64,000 bases of DNA from the NCBI RefSeq assembly GCF_000725485.1, contig NZ_KL647032.1:62001-126000 (forward strand), read 5' to 3'. A program made the translations under genes and the position numbers. The stretch comes from Nonomuraea candida. Lineage in GTDB: Bacteria; Actinomycetota; Actinomycetes; Streptosporangiales; Streptosporangiaceae. Below the pieces are notes generated by a model. That model ran no database searches, had not been told where the DNA came from, and saw only the letters and a list, made by a program, of their open reading frames with translations. Below are positions 55,395 to 63,859 of the stretch, piece after piece; positions within the stretch are counted from its first letter, which is position 1, and every line of letters starts with the position of its first letter.

Positions 55395-55424
55395 CTAGAA
55401 TCGAGTTCTAGGGCAATGTTCTAG
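55395..55424. promoter_or_regulatory. Two overlapping TetR-type operators before distant MFS
   Basis: CTAGAATCGAGTTCTAG (55395-55411) has one mismatch to CTAGAATnnnATTCTAG; CTAGGGCAATGTTCTAG (55408-55424) overlaps it. CTAG occur at 55395, 55408 and 55421, each exactly 13 bp apart. Confidence 0.85.
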
Positions 55425-55505
55425 CCAGAGTGGCAGAAGTCACAGCATTCGTAAATGGTGGTTACCTGGAAATTTCCTGACCATGCCCCTGTGTACGGTG
55501 ATCCC

Positions 55506-57017
55506 ATGGTCAAAGGGGCATTGCTGGTCGCCGGTACCACCTCGGACGCGGGCAAGAGCGTGGTCACGGCCGGGATCTGCCGCTGGCTGGCCCGCCGGGG
55601 CGTCCGCGTGGCGCCGTTCAAGGCCCAGAACATGTCGCTGAACTCGTACGTCACCGCCGACGGCGCCGAGATCGGCCGGGCGCAGGCCATGCAGGCGCAG
55701 GCCGCGGGGCTCGAACCCGTCGCCGACATGAACCCGATCCTGCTCAAGCCCGGCAGCGACCGCCGCAGCCAGGTCGTGCTCATGGGCAGCCCGGTGGCCG
55801 ACGTGGACGCCATGGAGTACGGCGCGCTGCGCGACCTGCTGCGCACCACGGCGCTGGAGGCGCTGGACCGGCTGCGCAAGCAGTACGACGTGGTGGTGTG
55901 CGAGGGGGCGGGCAGCCCCGCCGAGATCAACCTGCGCCGCGGCGACATCGCCAACATGGGCCTGGCCAGGGCCGCGAACCTGCCGGTGATCGTGGTCGGC
56001 GACATCGACCGGGGCGGGGTGTTCGCCGCGTTCTACGGCACGGTCGGCCTGCTGGACGCCGCCGACCAGTCCCACGTCGCCGGTTTCGTGGTGAACAAGT
56101 TCCGCGGCGCGAAGGAGCTGCTGGAGCCGGGGCTCGACATGATCAGAGGGCTGACCGGGCGCGAGGTGTACGGGGTGCTGCCCTGGCTTGACGGGCTCTG
56201 GCTGGACGTGGAGGACTCGCTGGCCCTCGACAGCCGGCAGGTCGCCGTGCGCCCGCCGTACGGGAGGCAGACCCTGCGGGTGGCGGTCGTGCGGCTGCCG
56301 CGCATCTCGAACTTCACCGACGTGGACGCGCTGGCCGCCGAGCCGGGCGTCGTCGTGCGCTTCGCCACCGGCCCGGCCGAGCTGGACGACGCCGACCTGG
56401 TCGTGCTGCCCGGCTCCCGGGCCACGGTCTCCGACCTGCGGTGGTTGCGCGAGAGCGGGCTCGCGGCGGCGATCGCCGCCAGGAGCGGGCCCGTCCTGGG
56501 CGTCTGCGGCGGGTTCCAGATGCTCGGGCGGGAGATCGTGGACGAGGTCGAGTCGGGGGCGGGCCGGGTCGAGGGGCTGGGGCTGCTGCCGGTGCGGGTC
56601 GAGTTCGGCCGGGACAAGCGGCTGGGCAGGCCCGAGGGGACGGCGTACGGGGAGCGGGTGCGGGCGTACGAGATCCACCACGGGGTGGCCTCGGTCGAGG
56701 GGGGCGAGCCGTTCCTCGACGGGTGCCGGGCCGGGAACGTCTGGGGCACCACCTGGCACGGCGCCCTGGAGAACGACGGCTTCCGCCGCGCCTTCCTCGC
56801 CGACGTGGCGGCGCGGGCCGGGCGCGACTTCGTCCCCGACCCGGGCACGGACTTCGCCCGCCTGCGGGAGGAGCGGCTCGACGCGCTCGGCGACCTGGTG
56901 GAGCGGCACCTCGACACGGACGCGCTGCTCCGCCTCATCGAGCACGGCCCGTCCCCGGACCTGCCGGCCCTGCCCCCGGGAGCACCACGGCCGGCGGCAG
57001 AGCCGGCGGCGCGGTGA
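55506..57017 (+). CDS. cobQ: Cobyric acid synthase
   Basis: A 503-residue amidotransferase. N-terminal P-loop-like [10 protein letters not shown] (~residue 8), [10 protein letters not shown], then CbiP/CobQ glutamine amidotransferase with nucleophile Cys in [10 protein letters not shown] (~335) and His in YEIHHG. It amidates cobyrinic acid diamide at four carboxyls. ATG 55506 has GGTGA ahead. It is separate from the main corrinoid run at 23.6-29.2 kb. Confidence 0.95.
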   Translation: MVKGALLVAGTTSDAGKSVVTAGICRWLARRGVRVAPFKAQNMSLNSYVTADGAEIGRAQAMQAQAAGLEPVADMNPILLKPGSDRRSQVVLMGSPVADVDAMEYGALRDLLRTTALEALDRLRKQYDVVVCEGAGSPAEINLRRGDIANMGLARAANLPVIVVGDIDRGGVFAAFYGTVGLLDAADQSHVAGFVVNKFRGAKELLEPGLDMIRGLTGREVYGVLPWLDGLWLDVEDSLALDSRQVAVRPPYGRQTLRVAVVRLPRISNFTDVDALAAEPGVVVRFATGPAELDDADLVVLPGSRATVSDLRWLRESGLAAAIAARSGPVLGVCGGFQMLGREIVDEVESGAGRVEGLGLLPVRVEFGRDKRLGRPEGTAYGERVRAYEIHHGVASVEGGEPFLDGCRAGNVWGTTWHGALENDGFRRAFLADVAARAGRDFVPDPGTDFARLREERLDALGDLVERHLDTDALLRLIEHGPSPDLPALPPGAPRPAAEPAAR

Positions 57018-57041
57018 GAGGCGGAGCCAGGAGCGCGGAGG

Positions 57042-58052
57042 CTAGGAGATCCGGGTCAGGTGCTGGTCCGTGATCCACTCGTCGATGCGCTCCCAGTGGT
57101 CGTACAGCCACTGGATCCGCTCCTCCCGGCCGTGCGGGACGGCGGCGGCCGGCACGCGCCACCACTTCGCGGTGATGCGCGCGCGCACGGGCAGGTAGCG
57201 CCAGATGTCGCGCAGCGTGACCAGGTCGTCGAGGCCGGTGTGCGCGACGAAGACGACGTCGGCCGACGGGCACGCCTCGATGGCCGCGATGGCGCCGTTC
57301 GGGCGGGGCGGGAGCAAGTGGGTCAGGCCACGCGCCCGCTCCGCTTCGGCGAGCAGCCCCTTCTCCTCCAGGCGGTCGATCGCCTTCTGGCGGCGGCGCG
57401 GGGTGAAGTTGCCGCCCTCGGGGAAGATCACCAGGGCGTCCCGGCCGCTCATCGTGGCGGCCAACCCGCGGATCTCCTCGATCACGAGCGTCTGTCCGGA
57501 CTTGCGGGGGACGAACGCGTTCGGCAGCCGGTTGATGACCACGTCGAGCGAGGGATCGTACTGGAGCGCGGCCTTCATGACGATGCGCGGCCGGCGCTCG
57601 TAGCGGTCGAGGAGGTGATGGATCAGCAGGAAGGAGTCACCGGGGCCCGCGTGCCGCGACAGCACGATGATCGGCTTGGCCGGCCCGGCCGGCCGCTCGC
57701 CGTCGTCCGGCGGCTCGGGCTCGTCGATGTCCACGCGCAGCTGGAAGATGTGCACCGCGGTCGTGAACGCCTTCTCCAGGAACCACTTGATCAGCGCGTA
57801 GTGGCGCTCCTGCCGCCGGGCCCCGCCCGCCACCCACAACCACAGGCAGGCGATCAGCAGGGCCGACTCCAGCGTCAGCCAGGCCGCCGCGAACCAGACG
57901 AACCGCGCGCTCCTGCGCTGCGGCGGCGGCAGCCGGAGCGCGGCGGCGGCCGCGACGACCAGCCAGAACGGCAGCGTCACCACCATGAACACGGTCACCA
58001 CGATGACCAGCGGCGCCAGCACGAGCCTGCGCAGAAACCGAGGTGGAAGCAC
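57042..58052 (-). CDS. PlsC-like membrane acyltransferase
   Basis: A 336-residue protein with two N-terminal helices (residues ~8-40 and ~52-75) and a PlsC domain. The catalytic HxxxxD is RHAGPGDSF (~residue 133); the acceptor motif FPEGGNFTPRRR (~210) is intact. It acylates lysophosphatidate or related acceptors in the inner membrane. Start GTG 58052 with AAGGAGG. It lies downstream of patatin, same strand, separated by a five-copy repeat. Confidence 0.87.
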   Translation of the reverse strand: MLPPRFLRRLVLAPLVIVVTVFMVVTLPFWLVVAAAAALRLPPPQRRSARFVWFAAAWLTLESALLIACLWLWVAGGARRQERHYALIKWFLEKAFTTAVHIFQLRVDIDEPEPPDDGERPAGPAKPIIVLSRHAGPGDSFLLIHHLLDRYERRPRIVMKAALQYDPSLDVVINRLPNAFVPRKSGQTLVIEEIRGLAATMSGRDALVIFPEGGNFTPRRRQKAIDRLEEKGLLAEAERARGLTHLLPPRPNGAIAAIEACPSADVVFVAHTGLDDLVTLRDIWRYLPVRARITAKWWRVPAAAVPHGREERIQWLYDHWERIDEWITDQHLTRIS

Positions 58053-58077
58053 CGGCGCCTCCTTCAGAGGTGTGCTC

Positions 58078-58251
58078 TCATCCTGCCCCGCCCCGCAAGC
58101 AGAGGAGCGCTCTCATCCTGCCCTGTCCCGCGAACAGAGGGCTGCTTCCATCCTGCCCCGTTCCGCGACCAGAGGTCTGTTTCCACCTGCCCCGTCCCGC
58201 GAACAGGGGGCTGCCTTCATCCTGCCCTGTCCCGCAGGTAGCGGGAAGACG
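58078..58251. repeat. Five copies of a ~35-bp repeat containing the patatin stop codon
   Basis: Copies start near 58078, 58113, 58147, 58182 and 58217 with the core TCATCCTGCCC, each followed by TCCCGCGAACAG-like sequence. The last copy holds the patatin C-terminus and its TCA stop (58217). Copies differ at several bases. Confidence 0.85.
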
Positions 58252-59041
58252 CCTTGTACGCCCGCTCCATGGAGGCCGCGATCTGCGACACGTCGCGATA
58301 GCGCAGCGGCGAGAGCGGCTCGGTCACGCCGGTGGGCAGCACGTGCACCTCCACCCCGGGCGGCAGCGTGGCCAGGTCCTCGGCGAACCGGTGCCGGCGG
58401 GCGATCTCGAAGGCCACCATGCCCACCTCCCAGAACCGCCTCGGCGGCGCCAGCGGGCGTTCGACACGGCCGACGTGCAGGACGAACACCCGCCGGGCGC
58501 CCATCAGCACGGCCCGCCCGATCGGGATGCTGTGCACCAGCCCGCCGTCGTAGAAGTGCTCGCCGCCGATCACCACGGGCGGCAGCAGCCCCGGCACCGC
58601 GCACGAGGCCAGCACCGCCTCCACCAGCGGCCCGCCGGTGAACCAGTGCGCCGCCGCGCGCTCGACCGAGGCCGCCACGCACTGGAACGGCACCTCCAGC
58701 TCCTCGATCAGGGACACCCGCACGGTCCTGGCGAGCACGCCGCGCAACGGGCCGATCGGGTGCAGGTGGGTGCCGGTCCTGGCCAGCGTGGACAGCCGGG
58801 CCACCCAGGAGCCGGCGAAGGCCGTGCGGACGACGTCGGACTGCCACAGCCCGGTCAGCCTGGCCACCGCCTCGCCGGGCCCGGCGGCGATGACCGCGCC
58901 GTTCAGCGCGCCGACGGAGGTGCCCACCACCAGGTCGGGGCGGATCCCCGCCTCGTCGAGCGCGCGCAGCATGCCCACTTCGTACGCCCCGAGCACGCCT
59001 CCGCCGCCGAGCACGAACGCGGTCTCCACGTGGCGGGCCAT
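58217..59041 (-). CDS. Patatin-like phospholipase
   Basis: A 274-residue protein. Oxyanion loop LGGGGVLGAYEVG (~residue 11), nucleophile GTSVG (~41) and catalytic Asp in YDGGLVHSIP (~170) are intact. RHVETAFVLGGG is typical of bacterial patatins (RssA type). It hydrolyses lipid acyl esters. ATG 59041 gives the normal start. The gene is upstream of PlsC in the same direction, so lipid deacylation and reacylation may be linked. The C-terminal codons are in a 35-bp repeat. Confidence 0.9.
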   Translation of the reverse strand: MARHVETAFVLGGGGVLGAYEVGMLRALDEAGIRPDLVVGTSVGALNGAVIAAGPGEAVARLTGLWQSDVVRTAFAGSWVARLSTLARTGTHLHPIGPLRGVLARTVRVSLIEELEVPFQCVAASVERAAAHWFTGGPLVEAVLASCAVPGLLPPVVIGGEHFYDGGLVHSIPIGRAVLMGARRVFVLHVGRVERPLAPPRRFWEVGMVAFEIARRHRFAEDLATLPPGVEVHVLPTGVTEPLSPLRYRDVSQIAASMERAYKASSRYLRDRAG

Positions 59042-59073
59042 GGTCGGATTGTCCCCCGCCTTCCCGGCGGCTG

Positions 59074-59406
59074 TCACACCGGCCCCGCCTCCTCCCGCTC
59101 CCGCCGCCGCCCGCGCGCGACCCGCCACAACACCCAGGCCTGGAACAACCCCGCCGCGGGGAACACCGTGAAGAAGACGAGCGGATGGCCGGGCAGGGGC
59201 AGCATCATGAGCAGGAACGAGGTCGGAGAGGTGACGAAGAAGACGAGGATGCCCTCCAGCCCCTGACTGCCCGGCTGCCGCGTGCTGATCTCGACCACGA
59301 CGACCGACACCAGCACGATCAGCGCGTAGCCGCCCGAGACGGCGACACCCCGCCGCCACCGGTCGAAACGGGAGACGTGGTTTCTCAGCATGCGCAGGGG
59401 CCTCAT
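59074..59406 (-). CDS. Small membrane protein (SCO4225-like)
   Basis: A 110-residue protein with a basic N-terminus and three hydrophobic segments (YALIVLVSVVVVEIS, FLLMMLPLPGHPLVFF, AAGLFQAWVLWRVA). It resembles the SCO4225 family of unknown function. It lies 32 nt upstream of patatin, same strand. Confidence 0.65.
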   Translation of the reverse strand: MRPLRMLRNHVSRFDRWRRGVAVSGGYALIVLVSVVVVEISTRQPGSQGLEGILVFFVTSPTSFLLMMLPLPGHPLVFFTVFPAAGLFQAWVLWRVARGRRREREEAGPV

Positions 59407-59510
59407 GGCACGAGCCTGTCAGAGCCGCCCGCCCGCCGTCCTGAGCGATCGACACCAGGGCCGGGTGAGTACGGCGGCTCAATCGCTCAGGCAGCGCCCT
59501 CAGGCAGCGC

Positions 59511-59561
59511 TCAACCCCCGGGCAGCGATCAATCCGTCGGGCGGCGATCAATCCCTCGGGC
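59511..59561. repeat. 18-19-bp repeats containing the MerR stop codon
   Basis: TCA at 59511, 59529 and 59548 are in copies of GCGATCAATCCSTCGGGC; the interval is 18 then 19 bp, and the last is the merR stop. Diverged copies extend to ~59479. Confidence 0.8.
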
Positions 59562-59919
59562 AGGGCCGCCCCTCGTGCAGCGACTCGGCGACGACCAGGA
59601 TGATGGCGTCGAGCTTGTCGCGGGTCTCGACCAGGCCGCCGATCCGCTCCTCGATGCGCGCGCGCTCGGCCATGAGCCGGTCGAGCAGCTCGGGCGTCAC
59701 CTCGCCGGTGCGCACGCAGGGCATGATCGGCTCGATGGCCCGGCTGGCCAGGCCCGCCGCGTAGAGGTTCTGGATGAGCTTGACCTGCTCCACGGCGTTG
59801 TCCGGGTAGACCCGCTGGCCGCTGGCGCTGCGCTCGGCGGTGAGCAGCCCCTGCTCCTCGTAGTAACGCAGCGCCCGCACGCTCACACCCGCCTGGGACG
59901 CCAGCTCACCGATCCGCAA
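59548..59919 (-). CDS. MerR-family regulator
   Basis: A 123-residue protein with a MerR helix-turn-helix (RIGELASQAGVSVRALRYYE) and a wing (GQRVYPDNAVEQV), then a coiled-coil dimer helix (MAERARIEERIGGLVETRDK). TTG 59919 with GGGGG 7 nt ahead is preferred; other starts are at 59934 and 59955. It is divergent from the SDR gene, whose promoter has the overlong spacer that MerR proteins act on. Ligand unknown; no Cys metal site. Confidence 0.87.
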   Translation of the reverse strand: MRIGELASQAGVSVRALRYYEEQGLLTAERSASGQRVYPDNAVEQVKLIQNLYAAGLASRAIEPIMPCVRTGEVTPELLDRLMAERARIEERIGGLVETRDKLDAIILVVAESLHEGRPCPRD

Positions 59920-59939
59920 CGTGATCCCCCTCACAAGAC

Positions 59940-59971
59940 TTGCCTCTGACGTCAACGTCAGGTTTTAGCGT
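59940..59971 (+). promoter_or_regulatory. MerR-type promoter with 7-2-7 palindrome in spacer
   Basis: CTGACGTCAACGTCAG (59946-59961) is a perfect palindrome with a 2-bp centre. It lies between TTGCCT (-35, 59940-59945) and TAGCGT (possible -10, 59966-59971), a 20-bp spacer as in MerR-activated promoters, reading into the SDR gene. Confidence 0.7.
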
Positions 59972-60013
59972 AGCCGTGAATCACTTCCACCTGAGAACTG
60001 CCAGGAGGCAGCC

Positions 60014-60712
60014 ATGCGTATTTCCGGCTCCGTAGCGCTCGTGACCGGCGCCAACCGCGGCATCGGCCGCCACTTCGCCCAGCAGCTCCTGGAGCGGGGC
60101 GCGAAGAAGGTGTACGCGACGGCCCGCGACACCGCCACCATCGACCTGCCCGGCGTGGAGGCGCTGCGCCTGGACATCACCGACCCCGCAGCGGTACGGG
60201 CCGCGGCCGAGGCCGCCGGGGACGTCACGCTACTGATCAACAACGCCGGCATCGCCACCTACACGAACCTGGTCACGGGAGACCTGGACAAGATCCGCCT
60301 GGAGATGGACACCCACTTCTACGGCACGCTCGGCATGATCCGCGCCTTCGCCCCCATCCTGGGCGCCAACGGCGGCGGCGCGATCGTCAACGTGCTGTCG
60401 GCGCTGTCGTGGTTCTCCTACGACGGGGCCAACGCCTACAGCACCGCGAAGGCGGCCGAGTGGAGCCTGACCAACGGGGTGCGCCTCGAACTGCGCGGCC
60501 AGGGCACCCTCGTCACCGGCGTGCACCTGGGGGCCGCGGACACCGACATGATGCGCGACTACGAGGGGGAGAAGAGCGACCCCGCCGACGTGGTGCGCGC
60601 CGCGCTCGACGGCGTCGAGGCGGACCGCCTGGAGGTCGTCGTGGACGAGTGGTCGGCCAAGGTCAAGGCCTCGCTGGCGGACGACCCGAGCGCCTTCTAC
60701 GGCGCCGCCTGA
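60014..60712 (+). CDS. SDR-family oxidoreductase
   Basis: A 232-residue classical SDR: TGANRGIG (~residue 11), NNAG, Ser and YSTAK (Tyr ~144). The remainder is the short-form SDR. Start ATG with AGGAGG. It is probably the MerR target. Substrate unknown; no neighbours suggest a pathway. Confidence 0.88.
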   Translation: MRISGSVALVTGANRGIGRHFAQQLLERGAKKVYATARDTATIDLPGVEALRLDITDPAAVRAAAEAAGDVTLLINNAGIATYTNLVTGDLDKIRLEMDTHFYGTLGMIRAFAPILGANGGGAIVNVLSALSWFSYDGANAYSTAKAAEWSLTNGVRLELRGQGTLVTGVHLGAADTDMMRDYEGEKSDPADVVRAALDGVEADRLEVVVDEWSAKVKASLADDPSAFYGAA

Positions 60713-60742
60713 CCCCCGCCCTTCCCGCCGCCCCGGCCTACC

Positions 60743-61639
60743 ATGACGCCCATGACCACGCACGGATTCACGCTCACCGCCGAGGGCCCGTTCGACTTCG
60801 CCGACTCGCTGCGTTTCGTCGAGGACTGGCCGGCCACCAGCGCGCTGCCCTCCGACGGCCGCACGCTGCGCTTCGCCTACTGCGCGGAGGCGGACTGGCG
60901 GCCGATCGGCGTGAGCGTGACCGCCGCGCCCGGCGGGGTCAGCGTCACCACGACCCGGGCGGCGGGCCCGGCGATCAGGGGCGAGGTGGCGCGGGTGTTC
61001 TCGCTCGACGTGGACGGCACGGGGTTCGCGAAGCTGGGCGAGGCCGACCCCGTCCTCGGCGACCTCCAGCGGCGCCGGCCCGGGCTGCGCCCGGTGTGCT
61101 TCTGGAGCCCGTGGGAGGCGGCGTGCTGGGCGGTGATCGTGCAGCGGTCGTCGATGCTGATCGCCGCCCGCATCAAGCAGCGCATCGCGGAGCGGTACGG
61201 CGCGCGGGTCGTCGTGGACGGCCAGGAGCGCACCGCCTTCCCGCCGCCCGTCTCGCTCCTGGACGCCGGCGGCCTCGGCCTGCCGGCGCAGAAGGAGGAG
61301 TGGGTACGCGGCCTGGCCAGGGCGGCGCTCGACGGCCTGCTCACCACCGAGCACCTGCGCTCGCTGCCGCCGGAGGAGGCCCTGGCCGAGCTGCGGGCCC
61401 TGCCCGGGGTGGGGCCGTTCTCCGCGGGCCTGATCCTGATCAGGGGCGCGGGCGCGCCGGACGCGTTCCCGGGCGACGAGCCGCGACTGTTCGCGATCCT
61501 GCGCGAGGTGTACGGCCTGCCCGAGGACGCCACCCCGTCGGCGTACCGCAAGATCGCCGAGTCGTGGCGGCCCTACCGGTCGTGGGCCTCTTTCCTGTTC
61601 CGCTCGGCCGCGTACGGCGTGATGGACGGCAACGGCTGA
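60743..61639 (+). CDS. AlkA-like DNA-3-methyladenine glycosylase (HhH-GPD)
   Basis: A 298-residue protein. The N-terminal beta-domain is followed by the helix-hairpin-helix LPGVGPFSAG (~220) and an Asp in FPGDEPRLF downstream, in the GPD motif of AlkA-type enzymes. It removes alkylated bases from DNA. ATG 60743 is used. The 3' end overlaps the convergent winged-helix gene by 67 bp. No O6-methylguanine methyltransferase is near. Confidence 0.83.
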   Translation: MTPMTTHGFTLTAEGPFDFADSLRFVEDWPATSALPSDGRTLRFAYCAEADWRPIGVSVTAAPGGVSVTTTRAAGPAIRGEVARVFSLDVDGTGFAKLGEADPVLGDLQRRRPGLRPVCFWSPWEAACWAVIVQRSSMLIAARIKQRIAERYGARVVVDGQERTAFPPPVSLLDAGGLGLPAQKEEWVRGLARAALDGLLTTEHLRSLPPEEALAELRALPGVGPFSAGLILIRGAGAPDAFPGDEPRLFAILREVYGLPEDATPSAYRKIAESWRPYRSWASFLFRSAAYGVMDGNG

Positions 61640-61962
61640 TCCCCGGCGGCGTCCTCGCGGGGCAGGTCGTGCTGGGTGAACATGTCGATCAGCAGCCTGA
61701 TCGGCAGCCCGGCCTCGGTCGGGTAGCGGAAGTGCCGCTCCAGGTTGAGGCTGTAGTGGTTGCGCCGCCCGACGCGGTCGCGGTTGAGGTATCCGGCCTC
61801 GTAGAGGTCGCGGACGATGCCCTGCACGGCGCGCTCGGTGATGCCGATGCCGGCGGCGATGTCACGCACCCTGATGGCGGGATCTCGGGCGATCTCTATC
61901 AGCACCCGGGCATGGTGGGTGAGGAATGTCCAACTGGATCGACGGTCGTCACTTTCGCTCAC
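61573..61962 (-). CDS. MarR/ArsR-like winged-helix regulator
   Basis: A 129-residue protein with a winged helix: VLIEIARDPAIRVRDIAAG, ITERAVQGIVRDLYEAGYL, and a wing VGRRNHYSLN. It resembles the small wHTH regulators of MarR/ArsR type with 'DPAIRVRDIA' start. Start GTG 61962. A perfect GAAACTAGTTTC palindrome lies 48 bp upstream. It overlaps the glycosylase gene by 67 bp at the 3' ends. Confidence 0.82.
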   Translation of the reverse strand: MSESDDRRSSWTFLTHHARVLIEIARDPAIRVRDIAAGIGITERAVQGIVRDLYEAGYLNRDRVGRRNHYSLNLERHFRYPTEAGLPIRLLIDMFTQHDLPREDAAGDQPLPSITPYAAERNRKEAHDR

Positions 61963-62009
61963 AGCTCTTTCGCCTCTTCGGCCCCGTTCTGATCCCCTCG
62001 GGGATAGAT

Positions 62010-62021
62010 GAAACTAGTTTC
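62010..62021. promoter_or_regulatory. 12-bp perfect palindrome upstream of the wHTH gene
   Basis: GAAACTAGTTTC, 48 bp before the start. A second inverted repeat, ATCCCCTCGGGGAT (61992-62005), is next to it. They are probably autoregulatory sites; a CTAG in the centre is not the cluster motif. Confidence 0.6.
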
Positions 62022-62144
62022 GCGAAGATCCTATGACGAAATGTCTTTCCGGTATCTAGCTACGGCATTAGAGTCTAGGCAACGGCAGGCGTACCTGCGG
62101 CAATCGTCGAACCCCACCGGCCGCCCCACCCGCCAGGAGTGCCC

Positions 62145-62510
62145 GTGAACCTCACCTGTCGCCATCTGCCCGGAGCCACGCTGATCGGCGTGTCGGGGCA
62201 GATCGACACCAACAACTCCGCCGAGCTGGAGAAGTTCATCGACCGGCAGCATCGGCGGCTGGACGAGCATCTCATCGTGGACATGAGCCGGCTGACCTTC
62301 CTGGACAGCTCCGGCCTGGCCGTCCTGCTCGCCGCCGCGGCGCTCGCCCGCGCGCACGGCGTCGGCCTGCACCTGGCCGCGATGCAGTCGATGCCGGCCC
62401 GGCTGATGGAGATCACCGGAGCCCTGCGCGCGGTGTCGGTGTACGACCACGTGGACCAGGCCGTCGCCGCGGTGCTCGGCCACATGAGCCCTCCGGAACG
62501 CGCGATGTGA
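62145..62510 (+). CDS. STAS-domain anti-sigma factor antagonist
   Basis: A 121-residue single STAS domain. LIVDMSRLTFLDSSGLAVLL contains the phosphorylatable Ser in DSSG. It would bind an anti-sigma kinase (RsbW/SpoIIAB type), controlling a sigma factor. GTG 62145 with AGGAG 5 nt ahead is preferred to GTG 62139. No anti-sigma partner is in the window. Confidence 0.88.
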   Translation: MNLTCRHLPGATLIGVSGQIDTNNSAELEKFIDRQHRRLDEHLIVDMSRLTFLDSSGLAVLLAAAALARAHGVGLHLAAMQSMPARLMEITGALRAVSVYDHVDQAVAAVLGHMSPPERAM

Positions 62511-62600
62511 CGCCCCCGGGTGCGGACCCGCGCCCGGCTCTGAACCCGCGCCCGGGTCCGGGCTTCGGGCGCGGGCTTCGGGCGGGGCGCGGGCTCCGTG

Positions 62601-62690
62601 CCGGGTTCAGGGCCGGGTTCAGGGCCGGGCTCAGGGCCGGGCTCAGGGCCGGGCTCAGGGCCGGGCTCAGGGCCGGGCTCAGGGCTGGGC
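62601..62690. repeat. Seven-copy 12-bp array
   Basis: TCAGGGCCGGGC-type units have TCA at 62607, 62619, 62631, 62643, 62655, 62667 and 62679, exactly 12 bp apart. It fills the 207-bp gap between STAS and a small minus-strand gene. The preceding 62521-62600 is also repetitive (gggcttcggg). Confidence 0.92.
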
Positions 62691-62717
62691 GCGCCCGGAT
62701 GCCGGTGCCGGTGCAGG

Positions 62718-63005
62718 TCAGGACGGTCTGCGGTGCACGCCCACCAGGTGACCGTTCTGCCGGATCTGGGCCTCGTCATAGGGACACAGCGGGCGCGTGA
62801 CGTACTCCTCCGCGATGCTGTCGGCCTCCCTCCGGTCCACTCCCCAGCCGATCGTGTGCCAGCGGGCCTGGCCGTCCTCGCCCGTGGTGTCCAGGACCGC
62901 GATCTCGAACAGCTCAGCGGCGGCCGGGGGCGTGCAGCGGACGCGTCCCCCCGCCGCCTCTCCGGCGGTGCGCAGCTCCGGGTCGCCGATGCCCCGCTGG
63001 TTCAT
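62718..63005 (-). CDS. Small hypothetical protein
   Basis: A 95-residue soluble protein with no recognised family. Features: EIAVLDTTGEDGQARWHTIGWG and RPLCPYDEAQIRQNG in its second half. ATG 63005 has GGAGGGAG ahead. Composition and start are those of a real gene; function unknown. Confidence 0.6.
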   Translation of the reverse strand: MNQRGIGDPELRTAGEAAGGRVRCTPPAAAELFEIAVLDTTGEDGQARWHTIGWGVDRREADSIAEEYVTRPLCPYDEAQIRQNGHLVGVHRRPS

Positions 63006-63067
63006 GTGGATCTCCCTCCGGTCGCGCAATGCTGGCTCCGCAGATGCATGCCCCGATCATCGCCATG

Positions 63068-63859
63068 TCAGTCATGTCGCAGGATGGGGGCCATGGGAGC
63101 GGGCCGGGCCCGGCGCGCCGGCCGCCAGCCGGACGCCAGGGCCAGGGCCAGGAGCAGCTCGGCCAGGTCTCCGCCGTAGTACATGATCTCGGCCGCGCCG
63201 CGGCGCTGCTCCTCGGGCGCCGGCAGGTCCACCGCGATCCCGGCGTACATGAGCTGCGACAACCCCGCGTGCACGGCGATGGCCACGCCCAGCACCACCA
63301 GCCGGGCCGGCACCGAGGGGCGGCGCGGCGCGGGGTCGGGACCGGCGATCACCCAGGCGAACAGGCAGCCGGACAGCAGGAAGTGCGCGTGCACCGCCGC
63401 GTGGGCCCAGCCGTGCGCCAGGGTGAGCCGGTAGAGCGGCGTGCAGTACAGCACCACCATGCCGCCCACGCTCAGCAGCAGCGCCGTGACCGGGTTGGCC
63501 AGGACGTGCACGGCGCGCCCGCGCAGCAGCGCGGTGAGGCGGCGGGCGCGGGCGGCGGGCAGGGCGCGCAGCAGCAGCGTCATCGGCGCGCCGAGCACCA
63601 GGAACAGCGGCGCCAGCATGCCGATGAGCAGGTGCTGCAGCATGTGACCGCGGAAGTCGGCCGCGGCCCACGACTGGACCGGGCCCGCCGTGGCGGCGGC
63701 GAGCAGCGCGAGCCCGGCGAGGAACGAGCCCGCCCGCCGACGGCTCCAGCTCCTGGGTCCGGGGCGCGCGGCGAGCAGCAGGTAACCGCCGGCCGCGACC
63801 GCCACGAGCAGGAGCGGGACGAGCGGCGACAGGTGGGCGTGGCCTTCGTGACCCGTCAC
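63068..63859 (-). CDS. CtaG-like cytochrome c oxidase assembly membrane protein
   Basis: A 263-residue protein with seven hydrophobic helices; HMLQHLLIGMLAPLFLVLGAP and AHAAVHAHFLLSGCLFAW carry His residues of the Caa3_CtaG family. It may insert copper into cytochrome oxidase. GTG 63859 overlaps the stop of the DUF2243 gene (GTGA). The pair DUF2243-CtaG is common in actinobacteria. Confidence 0.87.
   Translation of the reverse strand: MTGHEGHAHLSPLVPLLLVAVAAGGYLLLAARPGPRSWSRRRAGSFLAGLALLAAATAGPVQSWAAADFRGHMLQHLLIGMLAPLFLVLGAPMTLLLRALPAARARRLTALLRGRAVHVLANPVTALLLSVGGMVVLYCTPLYRLTLAHGWAHAAVHAHFLLSGCLFAWVIAGPDPAPRRPSVPARLVVLGVAIAVHAGLSQLMYAGIAVDLPAPEEQRRGAAEIMYYGGDLAELLLALALASGWRPARRARPAPMAPILRHD

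Noticed and set aside
58078..58251. Repeat arrays (also at 13175, 17027, 18968, 62601) as CRISPR
   Set aside because: Repeats are tandem or separated by diverged repeat, not by unique spacers of constant length, and no cas genes are near.
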